Assembly (NCBI GenBank): GCA_011947345.1
Contig: JAAVTG010000257.1
Span: forward strand, 1-64,000
Direction of reading: 5' to 3'
DNA length: 64,000 nucleotides
Source of the DNA: Phytophthora quininea
Taxonomy: Eukaryota; Oomycota; Peronosporomycetes; Peronosporales; Peronosporaceae
The stretch's first letter is position 1. The number at the start of each line of letters is the position of its first letter. The notes below the pieces were generated by a model. The model was given only the letters and a program-made list of their open reading frames with translations, did no database searches and was not told the origin of the DNA. The position numbers were made by a program, and so were the translations under genes. This document shows positions 36,246 to 46,075 of this stretch, in pieces.

Positions 36246-38597
36246 TTATGCGAAGAATAGATGACCTATGACCCCCTTCAAGAGAAGATGTTTATGCCGT
36301 TTATGCCGTTTATGCCTATTTCTACGCGGCACTTTAGGCGAAGTTTTGGCTGTTGTTGTCTCGTGGTCGCCGCTGCATCGAGTCGTTGCCAGGTTCGTAC
36401 GGCTGCTTGGCTTGAGGATACTGGGACGCCTCCTCATTGTTGGAGATATGGCAGGCTTCTTCATGTCAGCCATGGACTTGGCCTTTGACACGACAAACAC
36501 CGACATGTACACAGAGATGAGCGACGAGAGCATGACGGTGCTGGCGATTCCGATCGACAGTCCCATCGGCGGGCCGTACGAGTTCTTCGACAGTGAGCTG
36601 GTGCTTTTGGAGCTCGACGAACTCGAGATTGCGGTCGTGCACCGTGGTCCACCCCACGATGACGAGTACGTGCACTGGCAGCGAGACTTGACGCATCTGC
36701 CAATTTTCAACGCAGTTTTGCCCAGATTGCCGCCGATGGTGCAGTCGTCATCGATCGTGCAGAACGCTTTTCCAGCCACTTCCTTGTGCTGGTTGTCGTC
36801 GTCTTCGTATTCATCGAGGTGGCCTTCAATCCACTCCTTGGTGGGGTGACTGGCAGGGTCACAGCCCAACTGCATGTAGTTGTCGGCGTCGAGATCGTCG
36901 CCAAGGTCCTGGTACAGCCGCATGTAGTCGATCTTCAAGTACATCGGGAACGAGTCGCAGATCCGGTTGGTTTCGTCGTCAGTGCCATCGCCACGGCATT
37001 CCTTGCCAGCGTTGGGCGGTGTGGCACCCCACGAGCTGGAGAGGGCGACGTTGAGAATGAGCGACATGGGCTCCTCCAACATCACCTTCTGAGGGTTGGA
37101 GCTGTTCTTGTTCTGCGGCACGTTGGAGAACGCGTCGGTGGTAACCTCGAACAGCGGATTGCCTTGCAACATCCATCGGACGTAGCCGTTCTTACCGGTG
37201 ACCCACTCGAGCTGGTACACGACAAAGTCTGTATACGCGCCGAGGTGCACAGGCCAATTGGACGAGATGGCGTCCATTTGGTAGTTGAAATTGCTCATCG
37301 CATTGGACTTGGGCGTTGTAGTCGCGTTGCGGGGACTGGCACACTTGGAATTTGTGTTGTCCGGGTCGCACAAGTAGGCTCCCATGTACGAGTTGATGAG
37401 CGGGTAGCAGGTGCCGTTGGTGTTGATGCCCCAATGGCTGTCTCCGGCGTCGTTGATCAGACCCAAGTCAGCGTTCACATCTCTCGAAGCTGGGCAAGTA
37501 TCGACGGTGCACGAGTTCTCGGTGATTCCCTTTTTCACCGACGCAGCCACAGTCGAATAGTCTTGCTTTTCATCAGCATTCTGCTGGCAGAAGTTGTTGG
37601 ACGCATAGCGGAGTCCCTGGTACCAAGACTTGTGGCCTCGCTCCTTCTGGTAGTACGCTGTCGGCACGTCGATATAGTTGGCGCCAGGAGTAGTGCACGC
37701 GAAGCCGTACACGCAGTACAGGTTGTCTCCTGTTGACGTGTCCACTGGGTAGAGTCGATAGTCGTCGGGCATCCCCGGTGCGATCTGCAGTGATGAAGAC
37801 ACACCGAGACCGCCACCTTCCAGCAGATCAATCTCGGGAGCACCGCGACCTTGGTTGGGGTTCAATCCAAACCCAGGGTCGCTGTCACAAGCGCTAATGC
37901 GTTGGAACTCCGGGTTGAAGATGTCGGGCTCGCACCGATCGTAGGAGAACGGCCACATTCGGTTCGTCGAGGCCGAGAAGATAGCTCGTCCGAGGTTCCC
38001 CATCATCCAGATACCAGGCCACGTCGGGTAGTACTTGGACGTCTTCACTTTGGAGTTCTTACCGAGAGCCAAGTCCGGGTTACCGGAGGCCTCTGACACC
38101 GCGCCAGGAAGCTGAGCATGAACTTCGAGCATGCCTCCTTGGAAGCAAAACTTGTTCCAGGACTGCACCATTGCCGCGCGATAGAAGAAGTAGGCATCGA
38201 CGTATCCTGGCGGGTGCGTGTACATGTTGTAGACGTGGATGACGTTCAACTCGTCCACCGCCTTGATGTAGAAGTAGCAGGTGCCGTCGTCGTCGCACTG
38301 GGTCGAGGTCATGTTGTGCGAGTACAGCTCCAGAGCGCCATTGACACCGTCGGGCTTTTCGAGAGAGGTCCAGATGTGGTCGTCACCGGGTCGGAAGCTT
38401 CGGTTGGGCGTGTTGAACTCGTCGCTCATGACGAGGTCCCATTTCCGGCCCCGAGAGCTGGTGTACGTGTATCTGTTCTTGGGGGTGTCTGGGTCGACCC
38501 AGATGCCGATGCCCGACTTGGTCGGGTAGGTCATGCCGTTCTTGGCGTCGACAAGGACGCTCAACAGCGCGAGCGTCCACACAAATACAAGCTGCAT
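36246..38597 (-). CDS. SKN1/KRE6-like beta-glucan synthesis protein, gene 3 (most intact copy)
   Basis: The Met at 38597 starts a clear signal peptide (M-Q-L-V-F-V-W-T-L-A-L-L-S-V-L), so I prefer it to the more upstream Met at 38939. Yeast KRE6 and SKN1 are membrane proteins needed for cell-wall beta-1,6-glucan and have a GH16-like domain; oomycete homologues are annotated the same way. Here the GH16-type E-I-D-L-L-E is at residues 255-260. An EGF-like Cys module (C-V-K-S-R-C-Q-C to W-G-G-P-R-C) and one helix (M-G-L-S-I-G-I-A-S-T-V-M-L) follow, which puts the enzyme domain outside and a short tail inside. The frame is open for 783 codons. However, the tail ends in an unrelated Lys/His/Arg-rich sequence. 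A one-base shift near 36430 would instead give R-D-N-N-S-Q-N-F-A ending at 36334, so a frameshift has probably replaced the family tail. Confidence 0.9.
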   Translation of the reverse strand: MQLVFVWTLALLSVLVDAKNGMTYPTKSGIGIWVDPDTPKNRYTYTSSRGRKWDLVMSDEFNTPNRSFRPGDDHIWTSLEKPDGVNGALELYSHNMTSTQCDDDGTCYFYIKAVDELNVIHVYNMYTHPPGYVDAYFFYRAAMVQSWNKFCFQGGMLEVHAQLPGAVSEASGNPDLALGKNSKVKTSKYYPTWPGIWMMGNLGRAIFSASTNRMWPFSYDRCEPDIFNPEFQRISACDSDPGFGLNPNQGRGAPEIDLLEGGGLGVSSSLQIAPGMPDDYRLYPVDTSTGDNLYCVYGFACTTPGANYIDVPTAYYQKERGHKSWYQGLRYASNNFCQQNADEKQDYSTVAASVKKGITENSCTVDTCPASRDVNADLGLINDAGDSHWGINTNGTCYPLINSYMGAYLCDPDNTNSKCASPRNATTTPKSNAMSNFNYQMDAISSNWPVHLGAYTDFVVYQLEWVTGKNGYVRWMLQGNPLFEVTTDAFSNVPQNKNSSNPQKVMLEEPMSLILNVALSSSWGATPPNAGKECRGDGTDDETNRICDSFPMYLKIDYMRLYQDLGDDLDADNYMQLGCDPASHPTKEWIEGHLDEYEDDDNQHKEVAGKAFCTIDDDCTIGGNLGKTALKIGRCVKSRCQCTYSSSWGGPRCTTAISSSSSSKSTSSLSKNSYGPPMGLSIGIASTVMLSSLISVYMSVFVVSKAKSMADMKKPAISPTMRRRPSILKPSSRTNLATTRCSGDHETTTAKTSPKVPRRNRHKRHKRHKHLLLKGVIGHLFFA

Positions 38598-39253
38598 GGC
38601 CTCTCCGGACTCCTGTTGCTGACGAGACGGCGGATTGAGGAATGAAGATGAGGATCGCATTGCTACAAACTGAAGAGCTCTCTCTTCGTTAAACGCGACA
38701 TTTTGCTGCCTTTTAAGCTGTTCGAGCTTACTGCTGCTAGCTGCAATGGCCGTGATGATCAACAGCCGAGCTCGGGTCGAACGCAAAGGAAGTACGAAGA
38801 TGTTGTGCAGTGGATTTGGCCCAGACACGCTCTGGTTTTTCTCCATGTGGCACAACGAGCGCCTTCGAACAGAAGAAACGTATCCACAATCTCGCGATCC
38901 GTCTTCAATCAAGGCAACCAAAGCCAGCGCCGAAGGCAATCGTCAGCGCCCTTTTCGATGTGTTTTGCAGCCCATTTTGTCAGGCATTTTTCGTTTATGT
39001 CCGTATTAAACAAAAGCACATCTCCCTTGCACGTTCTACTGTTGCTTTTTGCCGTGCATTTCAAGACACTGTGTACGAGCACGTGCCGGCCAGAAGAGCG
39101 TTCGTGCGTGGACAGGAAACACGCGGGAGTATCCGCTATCCACGGTATCGAACGACGTCGTTGGTCGCAAATGGTGTTGCAGACCTCGTAGTCCGAGGAG
39201 CCGAACAACATTCACCAGGCGGAGAAGGCCCGTGTCAATGGCTTCAGCACTTG
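38598..39253. other. Intergenic, upstream of SKN1-like gene 3
   Basis: Contains the presumed minus-strand promoter of gene 3. Frames on the plus strand here are short and unrecognised. Confidence 0.4.
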
Positions 39254-39384
39254 CAGCTCAAGGTGGAACAGGCCGTCAAGTACTGGATTGCAGACGCCAA
39301 GAAGTTCCAAGACGAGGAAAGATGCAGCACAGGATGATTGAAAAAGTGGTGCGCAAAGAACAGATCTGCGTAGCTCGGCCGTTT

Positions 39385-39842
39385 TGTAGTATCTGCAGGT
39401 ATGAAGACACGATGGGGAGTTGGCGAAGCTCCCTAAGTTGGCCGGTAGTCTATTAGATGCTAATCGACGAGTGAGCTAAATGAGCGTGTCTATCGTTTGG
39501 GGACTCCGTGCCCCGAGCACGGAGTTGGGTGGTTGACAGTCGTGTCAACACCAGTGTCGTTATCTACTCGGAGGTCATCACGTGATACGATACCGTGTCA
39601 TCCTGGCTCGCGTTACGAATTGATGTGCACGAGACCATCCAGTCGCCATCACTGGCTGGTGATCTCCACACTACAGTGGTGCACCCCGTTTTCGACAGGG
39701 TGGACCCGAATACAACTTACGTTACGTCATTTAACAATGTTGTTCATGGACCTTCAAATGCATTAATATACAATATAGACTATGTGCTAGCATATGTGTA
39801 GCCATGTCGAAAACGGGGTGCACCACTGTACACTGCCTCGTA
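39385..39842 (-). repeat. gypsy-2 3' LTR, split by a MITE
   Basis: LTR bases are 39385-39673 and 39841-39842; the MITE and its TA duplication lie two bases before the LTR terminus. Relative to the 5' LTR it lacks 16 bp in the stretch that reads GGCTGGCCGGGCATGG there. Confidence 0.88.
39674..39838. mobile_element. 165-bp MITE with TA target duplication
   Basis: Terminal inverted repeats of at least 20 bp start CAGTGGTGCACCCCGTTTTC and extend a few bases further. TA flanks both sides (39672-39673, 39839-39840). The small size, AT-rich middle and absence of coding capacity fit a Tc1/mariner-type MITE. Confidence 0.88.
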
Positions 39843-39949
39843 GGAGCAGTTATACGTGTTGGGTTTATGTAACCCAAGTCGGTGACAGTGACGGTCCGAC
39901 GTATCCATGGACCGGCTGCATCACAACTGTTGACGCGTTGAAGTTGATC

Positions 39950-40463
39950 TGTATTGGTATATATTGGAGCCAATATTAGATAGTTTTCGCTGGGAAAACC
40001 ACGAATGTAATGCCCATTGCTGATACTACATGGTAGTAAGCAGGAATTGATACATAGCAAACAACTGTTGATTGCGACAAAACTACTAGAGCTTTTTATT
40101 GAAATTTGGGTATGAATGCTTGTCCAGTACTTGCGTACCTTGGCATCTTGTTTTTGGATGTACTGACCTAGTAGAACATTGACTTCTTTAGCTAGGGAAG
40201 TCAGCGGTTCCCACGAGTCTTCTACAGACTCTAGGCCTTTCCAGCCCACTAGTATCTCGTAGTCGTTGATGGAGGAGTTCCATCGATGCTTTTAAGCTGA
40301 TCGATGGCCAATATGATGCCCTGGGCAGCCACATGTTCAGTATCTCCTCGGTCACGTCCAAACTATTGTCCATGAAGAACTTAAGACGTGACGGGTGGAC
40401 ATCTAGCTCATCTCCTGTGACGAGATGGCTCACTCGGAACGAGTGAGAGTCCGCTCGGACCAC
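39950..40463 (-). pseudogene. gypsy-2 integrase C-terminus and chromodomain
   Basis: Two frames (40188-40463 and 39731-40249). The first carries F-R-V-S-H-L-V-T-G-D-E-L-D-V-H, the C-terminal part of integrase. The second carries G-W-K-G-L-E-S-V-E-D-S-W-E-P-L-T-S-L, a chromodomain C-terminal half. Confidence 0.75.
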
Positions 40464-41311
40464 CTTGTAGGGTCCTTGCCATGTGACGAGGAGCTTGTTG
40501 CCCTTCTTCTCATCAACACGGGAGCGGAGGACGTAGTCCCCACGTCAAAGTTGACGGTGTTCTCGCCCCGCTCCCTTTTCTTGTTGAGGAGGCGCTGGTC
40601 GGCGACGGGCTTGTGCATCTCTCGCAAGCTTGAGCGCAATGCGGCCAGGTGCTCAGAGATCGCAGCTGTTGTTTGCGGCAGCTTAACCAGCTTCTTGGTT
40701 CTGGCGTCGTAGAACTCGGCTAGGGGCGTCGGGCATGGCAGCCCCGAGAATAGCTCCGTGGGAGCTCGGTTGCCGAGTGATGGCATAGCGGTATGGTTAA
40801 GGCTCGACTGCACGAGCGGAACTAGGTAGACCCAGTCCTTGGTAGAGATCTTGTACTCCAACATCATCGCACGCAAAACTTGTAGCACATCACGATTGAC
40901 ACGCTTTACAGACCCGTTTGTTCATGGGCTGTAGGCGACCGTAAATTTCTGGCGCGTCTTGAGTCGCCGGGATAACTCGGCCACCACCTCGTTTTTAAAG
41001 TGGCTACCGTTATCACTAACCCAAACCGGCGGGGCTCCGAATCGACTGTGCCAGTCCAAGATGGCTGCTGTTGCCACGGCGCTGTCGGTTGCATCGCATA
41101 CTACTAGCTCACAGAAATGCGTAGCATGGTCTTTCAGCACGAGCGGATATTTGCTGCTGCCGAAGGATTCACCAATGAAAAGAAAATCCCAATGCAGGAC
41201 TCCGTTGCGTTCATCGCATTCGATTGTCTCGCCGCACGGTCGACGAATAATTCGTCCACCTTTGATGTGGGGGCACAACAGGCATCGTCGACACGAACGC
41301 GTGTACGACAC
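40430..41311 (-). pseudogene. gypsy-2 integrase core
   Basis: Zinc-binding C-R-R-C-L-L-C-P-H-I-K-G at the upstream end. Catalytic Asp residues lie in L-H-W-D-F-L-F-I-G and W-V-S-D-N-G-S-H-F. The Glu region is disrupted at about 40906 by a frame break, after which L-Q-V-L-R-A-M-M-L-E-Y continues. Confidence 0.85.
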
Positions 41312-41415
41312 GGTGGATGTCGGCGATGTGGAACAGCCGGCGCAGATGGTTGACCATGGCCTGCTCCCTCGATGACCTTGGGCTCCGCAATGAGCAACAA
41401 TGCACAGGCATCTGG

Positions 41416-42085
41416 TTAAGTCTGCGCATGCTCGGGGAATCTAAAGTGCGTTGTTGATTCGCAGTGCATTGCTAGAGTCCTTGACAGCTCCGGGTGGTGG
41501 CCGATGCTTCTGCTGGGCAGTGGCAGTCTCGTCCAGCGATGGCCAGATGAATCCTGTGTCATCGAGCGGTCGTAGATGACTTGTGCACTTGGCCTTTCAG
41601 TCACGCCCTTGGGCTGTCGCCCACGTCGAGTGAGACGCTTTGTCTTGATCGTCACGGTGGGTTGGCCAGCCCATCGTGAGAGCATGTCCGCCCAGACATT
41701 CAAGGTTCCTTCCACGTGATCGATAATGTAGCGGTAAGACATCAGCTTGATCGTCTAGCGCAGTAGTTTCCCCTAATGTGCTTCTTGACGCTGGCGTGCG
41801 GGGCGAAAACGTGTATCAAGTTTCTACACAGTAAAGTCGAAAAGGTTTGGCTCGCAGAAGCAAATAATCTAGCTTATCGCACGCGAGCACAATAGGATAC
41901 AACTCCTTTTCAACCACGGACCAACTCAGCTGAGCTCCACGAAAAGTTCCACTAACACACGTCAGCAACTTGTGTTGCTGTGCTGTAATGGCAGTCTTGG
42001 GGGTCGAAGTCAGATACTTGAGTGATGATGACTGCAAAGCCTGTGTCCGAGGCGTCCGTGAACATGCAGGTAGTGGCATTGTCAT
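41416..42085 (-). pseudogene. gypsy-2 RNase H region
   Basis: W-S-V-V-E-K-E-L-Y-P-I-V-L-A-C in frame 41816-42085 and the tether I-I-D-H-V-E-G-T-L-N-V-W-A-D-M-L-S-R-W in frame 41416-41742. A break near 41770-41815 separates them. Confidence 0.8.
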
Positions 42086-42605
42086 CTGGCAGCGCTAGAG
42101 TCGCAGCACTAGCCAACAACGTCTTGACCTTGTCGTACGCATGACGCTCTGCCTCGCTCAACACGATGGAAATCCCTGCCGCAACGCGTTTGGTTCGCTT
42201 GCCACTCTTCAAGGCATCATCAAGTTGCGTCTGCAAAGGCTCGACTGCACGCGCGTAGTCGATGATTGATTCCCTCATCCAGTTTGAGGCACACAAAAAC
42301 TGTTGTAGCTGTCCAGCCGTAGTAGGATAAGGTATAGCTGTAAGCGCGTCAATTCGAGCGGGGTCATGAGCAACGCCTTCGCAGCTGATAAGGCGTCCAC
42401 ACCACTTAACGGAGGTTTGGTACAAACTGCCCTTCTTCGCACTAAGCTTCAGTCCGAAAGCGGCGACCAAATCGAAGAATTCCTCAAGCTTAACGAGGTA
42501 ATTATCAATATCTTCAGCAAATAAAAGCAGGTCATCGATCCAGATTATCAGGAACTTGTAAAGCATCTCCTCAAAACATGCTTCCATAATCCGCTGAAAA
42601 TGCAC
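41952..42605 (-). pseudogene. gypsy-2 RT, catalytic part
   Basis: L-I-I-W-I-D-D-L-L-L-F-A is the catalytic Asp pair. It is followed by W-C-G-R-L-I-S-C-E-G and the connector L-Q-Q-F-L-C-A-S-N-W. The RNase H start M-F-T-D-A-S-D-T-G-F is at the end. A TAA just upstream (about 42625) separates it from the first RT part. Confidence 0.88.
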
Positions 42606-42623
42606 AGCAGCGTCGCAACACCC

Positions 42624-44063
42624 TTATGGAGTGAAAATCTTGGAATCGGTGATGTACGACATGATCTCCTGGCTTAAAACATCCAAGGGCAATTGCCAGA
42701 AGCCCTTTAAAAGATCGAAAAGCCCGAAGTGCTTCTTATCACGGGTGTGCTCCAGTAGTGTCACCATATGTGGCATAGTGCTGATCAAAGCCTCAATCAT
42801 GTCGTTGACCAGGCGATAATCACAGGTCTGGCGGTATTCATCGCCATTTTCACCTCTCTTAGTGACTGGAAGCGCTGGGCTTGCCCAGTGGCTATTGGGG
42901 TTTCCATACATCCAGCCCAGCTCAACGAGCTTCGCGTTGAATTCCCTCATAAAACTACGCACAGCCGGTGGGTAAGTGCGTGGTTTGCTCTTGATGTCTT
43001 TCGCCTGTGGCTTCAGTCGAATTTGCAGTGGTTCGACCTTGGCTGGTGGATCCCTGCCAAGTTCCAACCTCCAAATGTCATGTTTGTGCACAATTGCACG
43101 GAGCCTGTCATTCAGGCTGCGCGGAAAACCTTCTTGCAAGGCCTTCTCTAGAATTTTGCCGAGGGCCACATCCAGCTCATTGATAGTGGTGGGTTCAACA
43201 GCAATGTGGATATCGTCTAACAGCTCGTCCTCGCCATCATCAACGTCATCCCCACGAGATGCCAGCTGCTCAAGTTGGTGGTCGACGTCGATCCCAAGTG
43301 ATCTCAGTGCATTGGCACCAAGGATGAACACTGGTTCATCATCTTCGATGATCAAGCATTCGACTGGGTCACTTAACACAACTTGTCCAGCTGCAGTATT
43401 GAGGAGAAGACGGAGATCGATAGATGCCGTGCACAGGATTTCATGTTCGCCCACGCCAACATTTACTATTGGAGAAGGCAAGTTCTTGATCACGACGGAT
43501 GGGCCACTCTGCTGCTGTTCGACAACGTGCTGACGACTAACAGCAGTTCTGTCCGCACCAGTGTCTGCACAGTAGGGCACCGTCAGCACCCCATTCAGCG
43601 TCACCACCTTGTCATCGGTTGGAAGACATTCTCTTAAACGTTTGAGACAAGCAGAAGATTTCTTGTTCCCATCATTGACTCGCTGTGAGCAAAGCTTCCG
43701 ACGGATGTCAGCCTTTTGATCATCAGTGGTCTTGTCACGTTCCGACAGCCAGTGCATACCTTCGCAGTGTGGGCATGGCGTTGGCGGCACTTTGAGTCGG
43801 TCAACCGGAGACTTCGCTTGTTGGCGGGCGTCCTTAGCGACAGGCTTGGTAACAATCCGAGCTCGCTTCGCAATGTTTGCCTGCTCCACATGCAGTATAC
43901 GCCTGGTTTCACCTTCAGCTCGCCCGCGTTTGTCGCGTTTTTGTCTCTGGAAGTCTTTTTCCTGTTCTAATGCCTTTTCGAGGATCAAATCATGGAGAAT
44001 GCTTTCGTCCTCTCTCACCTTGCGCTTCTGAAAGCGAATTGTACGTTCCACATCGTCCTTCAA
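42624..44063 (-). pseudogene. gypsy-2 gag end, protease and first RT part
   Basis: This 479-codon frame contains a zinc-knuckle-like C-P-H-C-E-G-M-H, protease Y-C-A-D-T-G-A-D-R-T, and RT up to L-L-K-G-F-W-Q-L-P-L. It is the longest preserved piece of the element. It ends at a stop immediately before the RT catalytic part. Confidence 0.88.
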
Positions 44064-44083
44064 AGCTTGGGGCTCTAGCGACG

Positions 44084-44689
44084 CTAACAGGAAGCGACAT
44101 AACTACTTTCTTCCAGTGTCATCACGGAAAAAGAGCTCCAACAGTTGTCGTCGATAATGTCATGACACAGCTTGAAGTAGTGTATGACTCGTTCGTTGAC
44201 GTCGGTCTCCTTGAGATCCATGCGTAGCCTGGCACGCATCTCGTGGTCAATGTCGGGAACGCTGTTGTTCTTCACTGACTCGATGATCTTGTCGACTTCT
44301 GCCAAAATGTGGACATCGGTGACGTCGTCGATCGACATGCGCCAACGGAGCCGGCACCAAGGTTTCAGAAGTCCTTGATCAAACGTTGCCTTGATTGGCG
44401 TGATGACGTCCGTCGCGCCGTCCTTTGCGCGGTTCCGAGCCGTCTCCTCGTACTCGCGGCGATCCTTGCGCCATTGCACCAGCGCAGCATGTGAAGTGCT
44501 GGTGACACGCGGCGGCAGCAACGGCGTGAAGAGTGGGGTCGTGTTCTGGACGATTCCGGCAGCGCTAGTTTGGCTGCTTCTCATTGAAGTGCTTGATGAG
44601 GTGCCTTAGTTGCCTCCGGGTGCACTTGCAATGACACCAGTGTCAGCACTTGGTTGTTGGGCCACGCGTTGTGATCGCGTGTTGGCCAT
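44084..44689 (-). pseudogene. gypsy-2 gag, N-terminal part
   Basis: ATG 44689 (M-A-N-T-R-S-Q-R-V) is followed by one in-frame stop near 44610 and then the long frame 44084-44584. Its helical, charged sequence resembles gypsy-1 gag in the spacing of D-x-R-I/V-x-x-Y/H. It is separated from the next frame by about 20 bases and a shift. Confidence 0.75.
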
Positions 44690-44725
44690 CTTCACAATCC
44701 AGCAATTTACTGCTAAAGATATCTT

Positions 44726-45032
44726 TGTAGTGTCTGCAGTTATGAAGACACGATGGGGAGTCGGCGAAGCTCCCTAAGTTGGCCGGTAGTCTATTAGATG
44801 CTAATCGACGAGTGAGCTAAATGAGCGTGTCTATCGTTTGGGGACTCCGTGCCCCGAGCACGGAGTTGGGTGGTTGACAGTCGTGTCAACACCAGTGTCG
44901 TTATCTACTCGGAGGTCATCACGTGATACGATACCGTGTCATCCTGGCTCGCGTTACGAATTGATGTGCACGAGACCATCCAGTCGCCACCACTGCGGCT
45001 GGCCGGGCATGGCAGCTGATCTCCACACTACA
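44726..45032 (-). repeat. gypsy-2 5' LTR
   Basis: A 307-bp repeat, TGTAGTGTCTGCAG to CCACACTACA on the + strand. The 12-bp palindrome AAAGATATCTTT sits directly at its inner edge (44715-44726), where a primer-binding site is expected. Confidence 0.92.
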
Positions 45033-45372
45033 CGTTTATAGGGCTAGCTCTTGATAGATTCCTGTTCCTCGGTCTAATCGGTAAAAGTTTTGGCGTTCGA
45101 GCTCTTGACGGTGACAAGTACATGGAACGTATCGACATGAGCGAGTAGACGCTCAGCGCGATCAATTTGCTGGGTTCGCCTCCAGGACATGTGGGCTTCG
45201 AGGCTGACGGTCAGCTAATGAGTGGTTGTCCGCCGCAACCCGTACTACGTGGCCATGGACGAAGTTGAATCGTCATGATGACCACCGCGTTGACTGTGCG
45301 CCCACGGAGTCCGTCGTCCAGCAAATGCAGCAGAATGTCCAGCTCTTTCGGTGGGCTTTTTCGGCCCGAGCA

Positions 45373-45929
45373 ATATGTTCGAAAATGAGTTGTCACCGTG
45401 TTCGAGCAAGAAGATGAAGACTGCTCTCGCCAGTCGCACTCTTGATGTTTCTCACAGCGGCCTCAAAGGAAACCGAGCATGCATGTGCACACAAGACCGA
45501 ATAGCCCAGCCCAACAAGGATTACTGCAGGATAAGAGTATTTGGCACGGATACTCAAACCTCCAGTCTAAAACGCATTTGGTCCATTTTGGTCCAATAAC
45601 GGGGCAGGATTTAAGATAATTGCTCTAATTCAGCCAATAGCATCCATTTATGGTTAGGTTTTCGATATTCATGGGATTGTCCGGAAATTTTGTGTAACGA
45701 TCTTAATTCAAAAATAGCGAGAAGACGTTGATTAGTTCACTTCTCAATTAGAATCCTGCACGACTCACGATGCGGAGAGCATTTCGAGGGCTCGATACTC
45801 CCGCTGGCACTACCGGGCAAGAGGTAGCAGCAGAGAAGCTGTTTGATGTACTTCTATGGGCATGGCTACAGCTGACCTTGGGAAGATTATTGAGCGGGTC
45901 ACCCCAGGGTCTGGTCTTGTATTGGGTCT
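45373..45929. other. Unassigned region between the ClpB remnant and the duplicated block
   Basis: No domain is visible. A 72-residue frame at 45770-45988 (+) crosses the start of the duplicated block and so cannot be an intact ancestral gene. Confidence 0.4.
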
Positions 45930-46067
45930 CTAGTTGCTTTGTAAAAGACAATAACTTGTCACAAATTCCGGGCTTCTCATTGGATTAATTATTAACTAAC
46001 CCAAGTACATATAATAGTGTGAGTTGGCCATGATGTCGCAGATACTCTGATTTGGCATTTCTAGAAT

Positions 46068-46075
46068 GGTCTATT
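46068..46075. other. Unoccupied paralogue of the hAT target site
   Basis: GGTCTATT followed by TAGAATTCTGAAACA corresponds to GGTCTACA / TAGAATTATGAAACA flanking the element in copy 1. Only one copy of the 8-bp target is present and there is no excision footprint. Confidence 0.85.

Larger units (their letters stand above)
39385..45032 (-). mobile_element. Ty3/gypsy chromodomain LTR retrotransposon (gypsy-2)
   Basis: LTRs begin TGTAGT and end ACACTACA (39385-39673 plus 39841-39842; 44726-45032). Target repeats CGTTT lie at 39380-39384 and 45033-45037. Gene order on the minus strand is gag, protease, RT, RNase H, integrase, chromodomain. It belongs to the same broad group as gypsy-1 but with different LTRs and well-diverged proteins. 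The two LTRs differ by a 16-bp gap near 39650 and a few substitutions. Every gene has at least one stop or shift. Confidence 0.93.
39254..45372 (+). pseudogene. ClpB/Hsp104-like AAA+ chaperone fragment, split by gypsy-2 and locally inverted
   Basis: The reading frame crosses the CGTTT target repeat: V-A-R-P-F on the left continues as I-G-L-A-L-D-R-F-L-F-L-G after the element. The right part then has Y-M-E-R-I-D-M-S-E, G-S-P-P-G-H-V-G-F-E and V-R-R-N-P-Y-Y-V-A-M-D-E-V-E, the order around the second AAA+ Walker B of ClpB/Hsp104. The Walker A position reads G-L-I-G-K-S-F-G and is degenerate. The next ClpB segment (E-K-A-H, then D-I-L-L-H-L-L-D-D-G, then G-R-T-V-N and V-V-I-M-T) is present at about 45275-45372 but on the minus strand, so about 100 bp have flipped. 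The part left of 39360 is a helical, charged frame that I cannot place. There are multiple stops. Confidence 0.6.

Noticed and set aside
36246..38939. Gene 3 starting at 38939 with 114 extra residues
   Set aside because: The extra residues are basic and unlike the paralogues, while Met 38597 gives a signal peptide aligned with the other family members.
39388..45031. Tandem repeats at 39385 and 44726 as a CRISPR-like or satellite array
   Set aside because: There are only two copies, they flank gypsy genes, and they have target repeats; they are LTRs.
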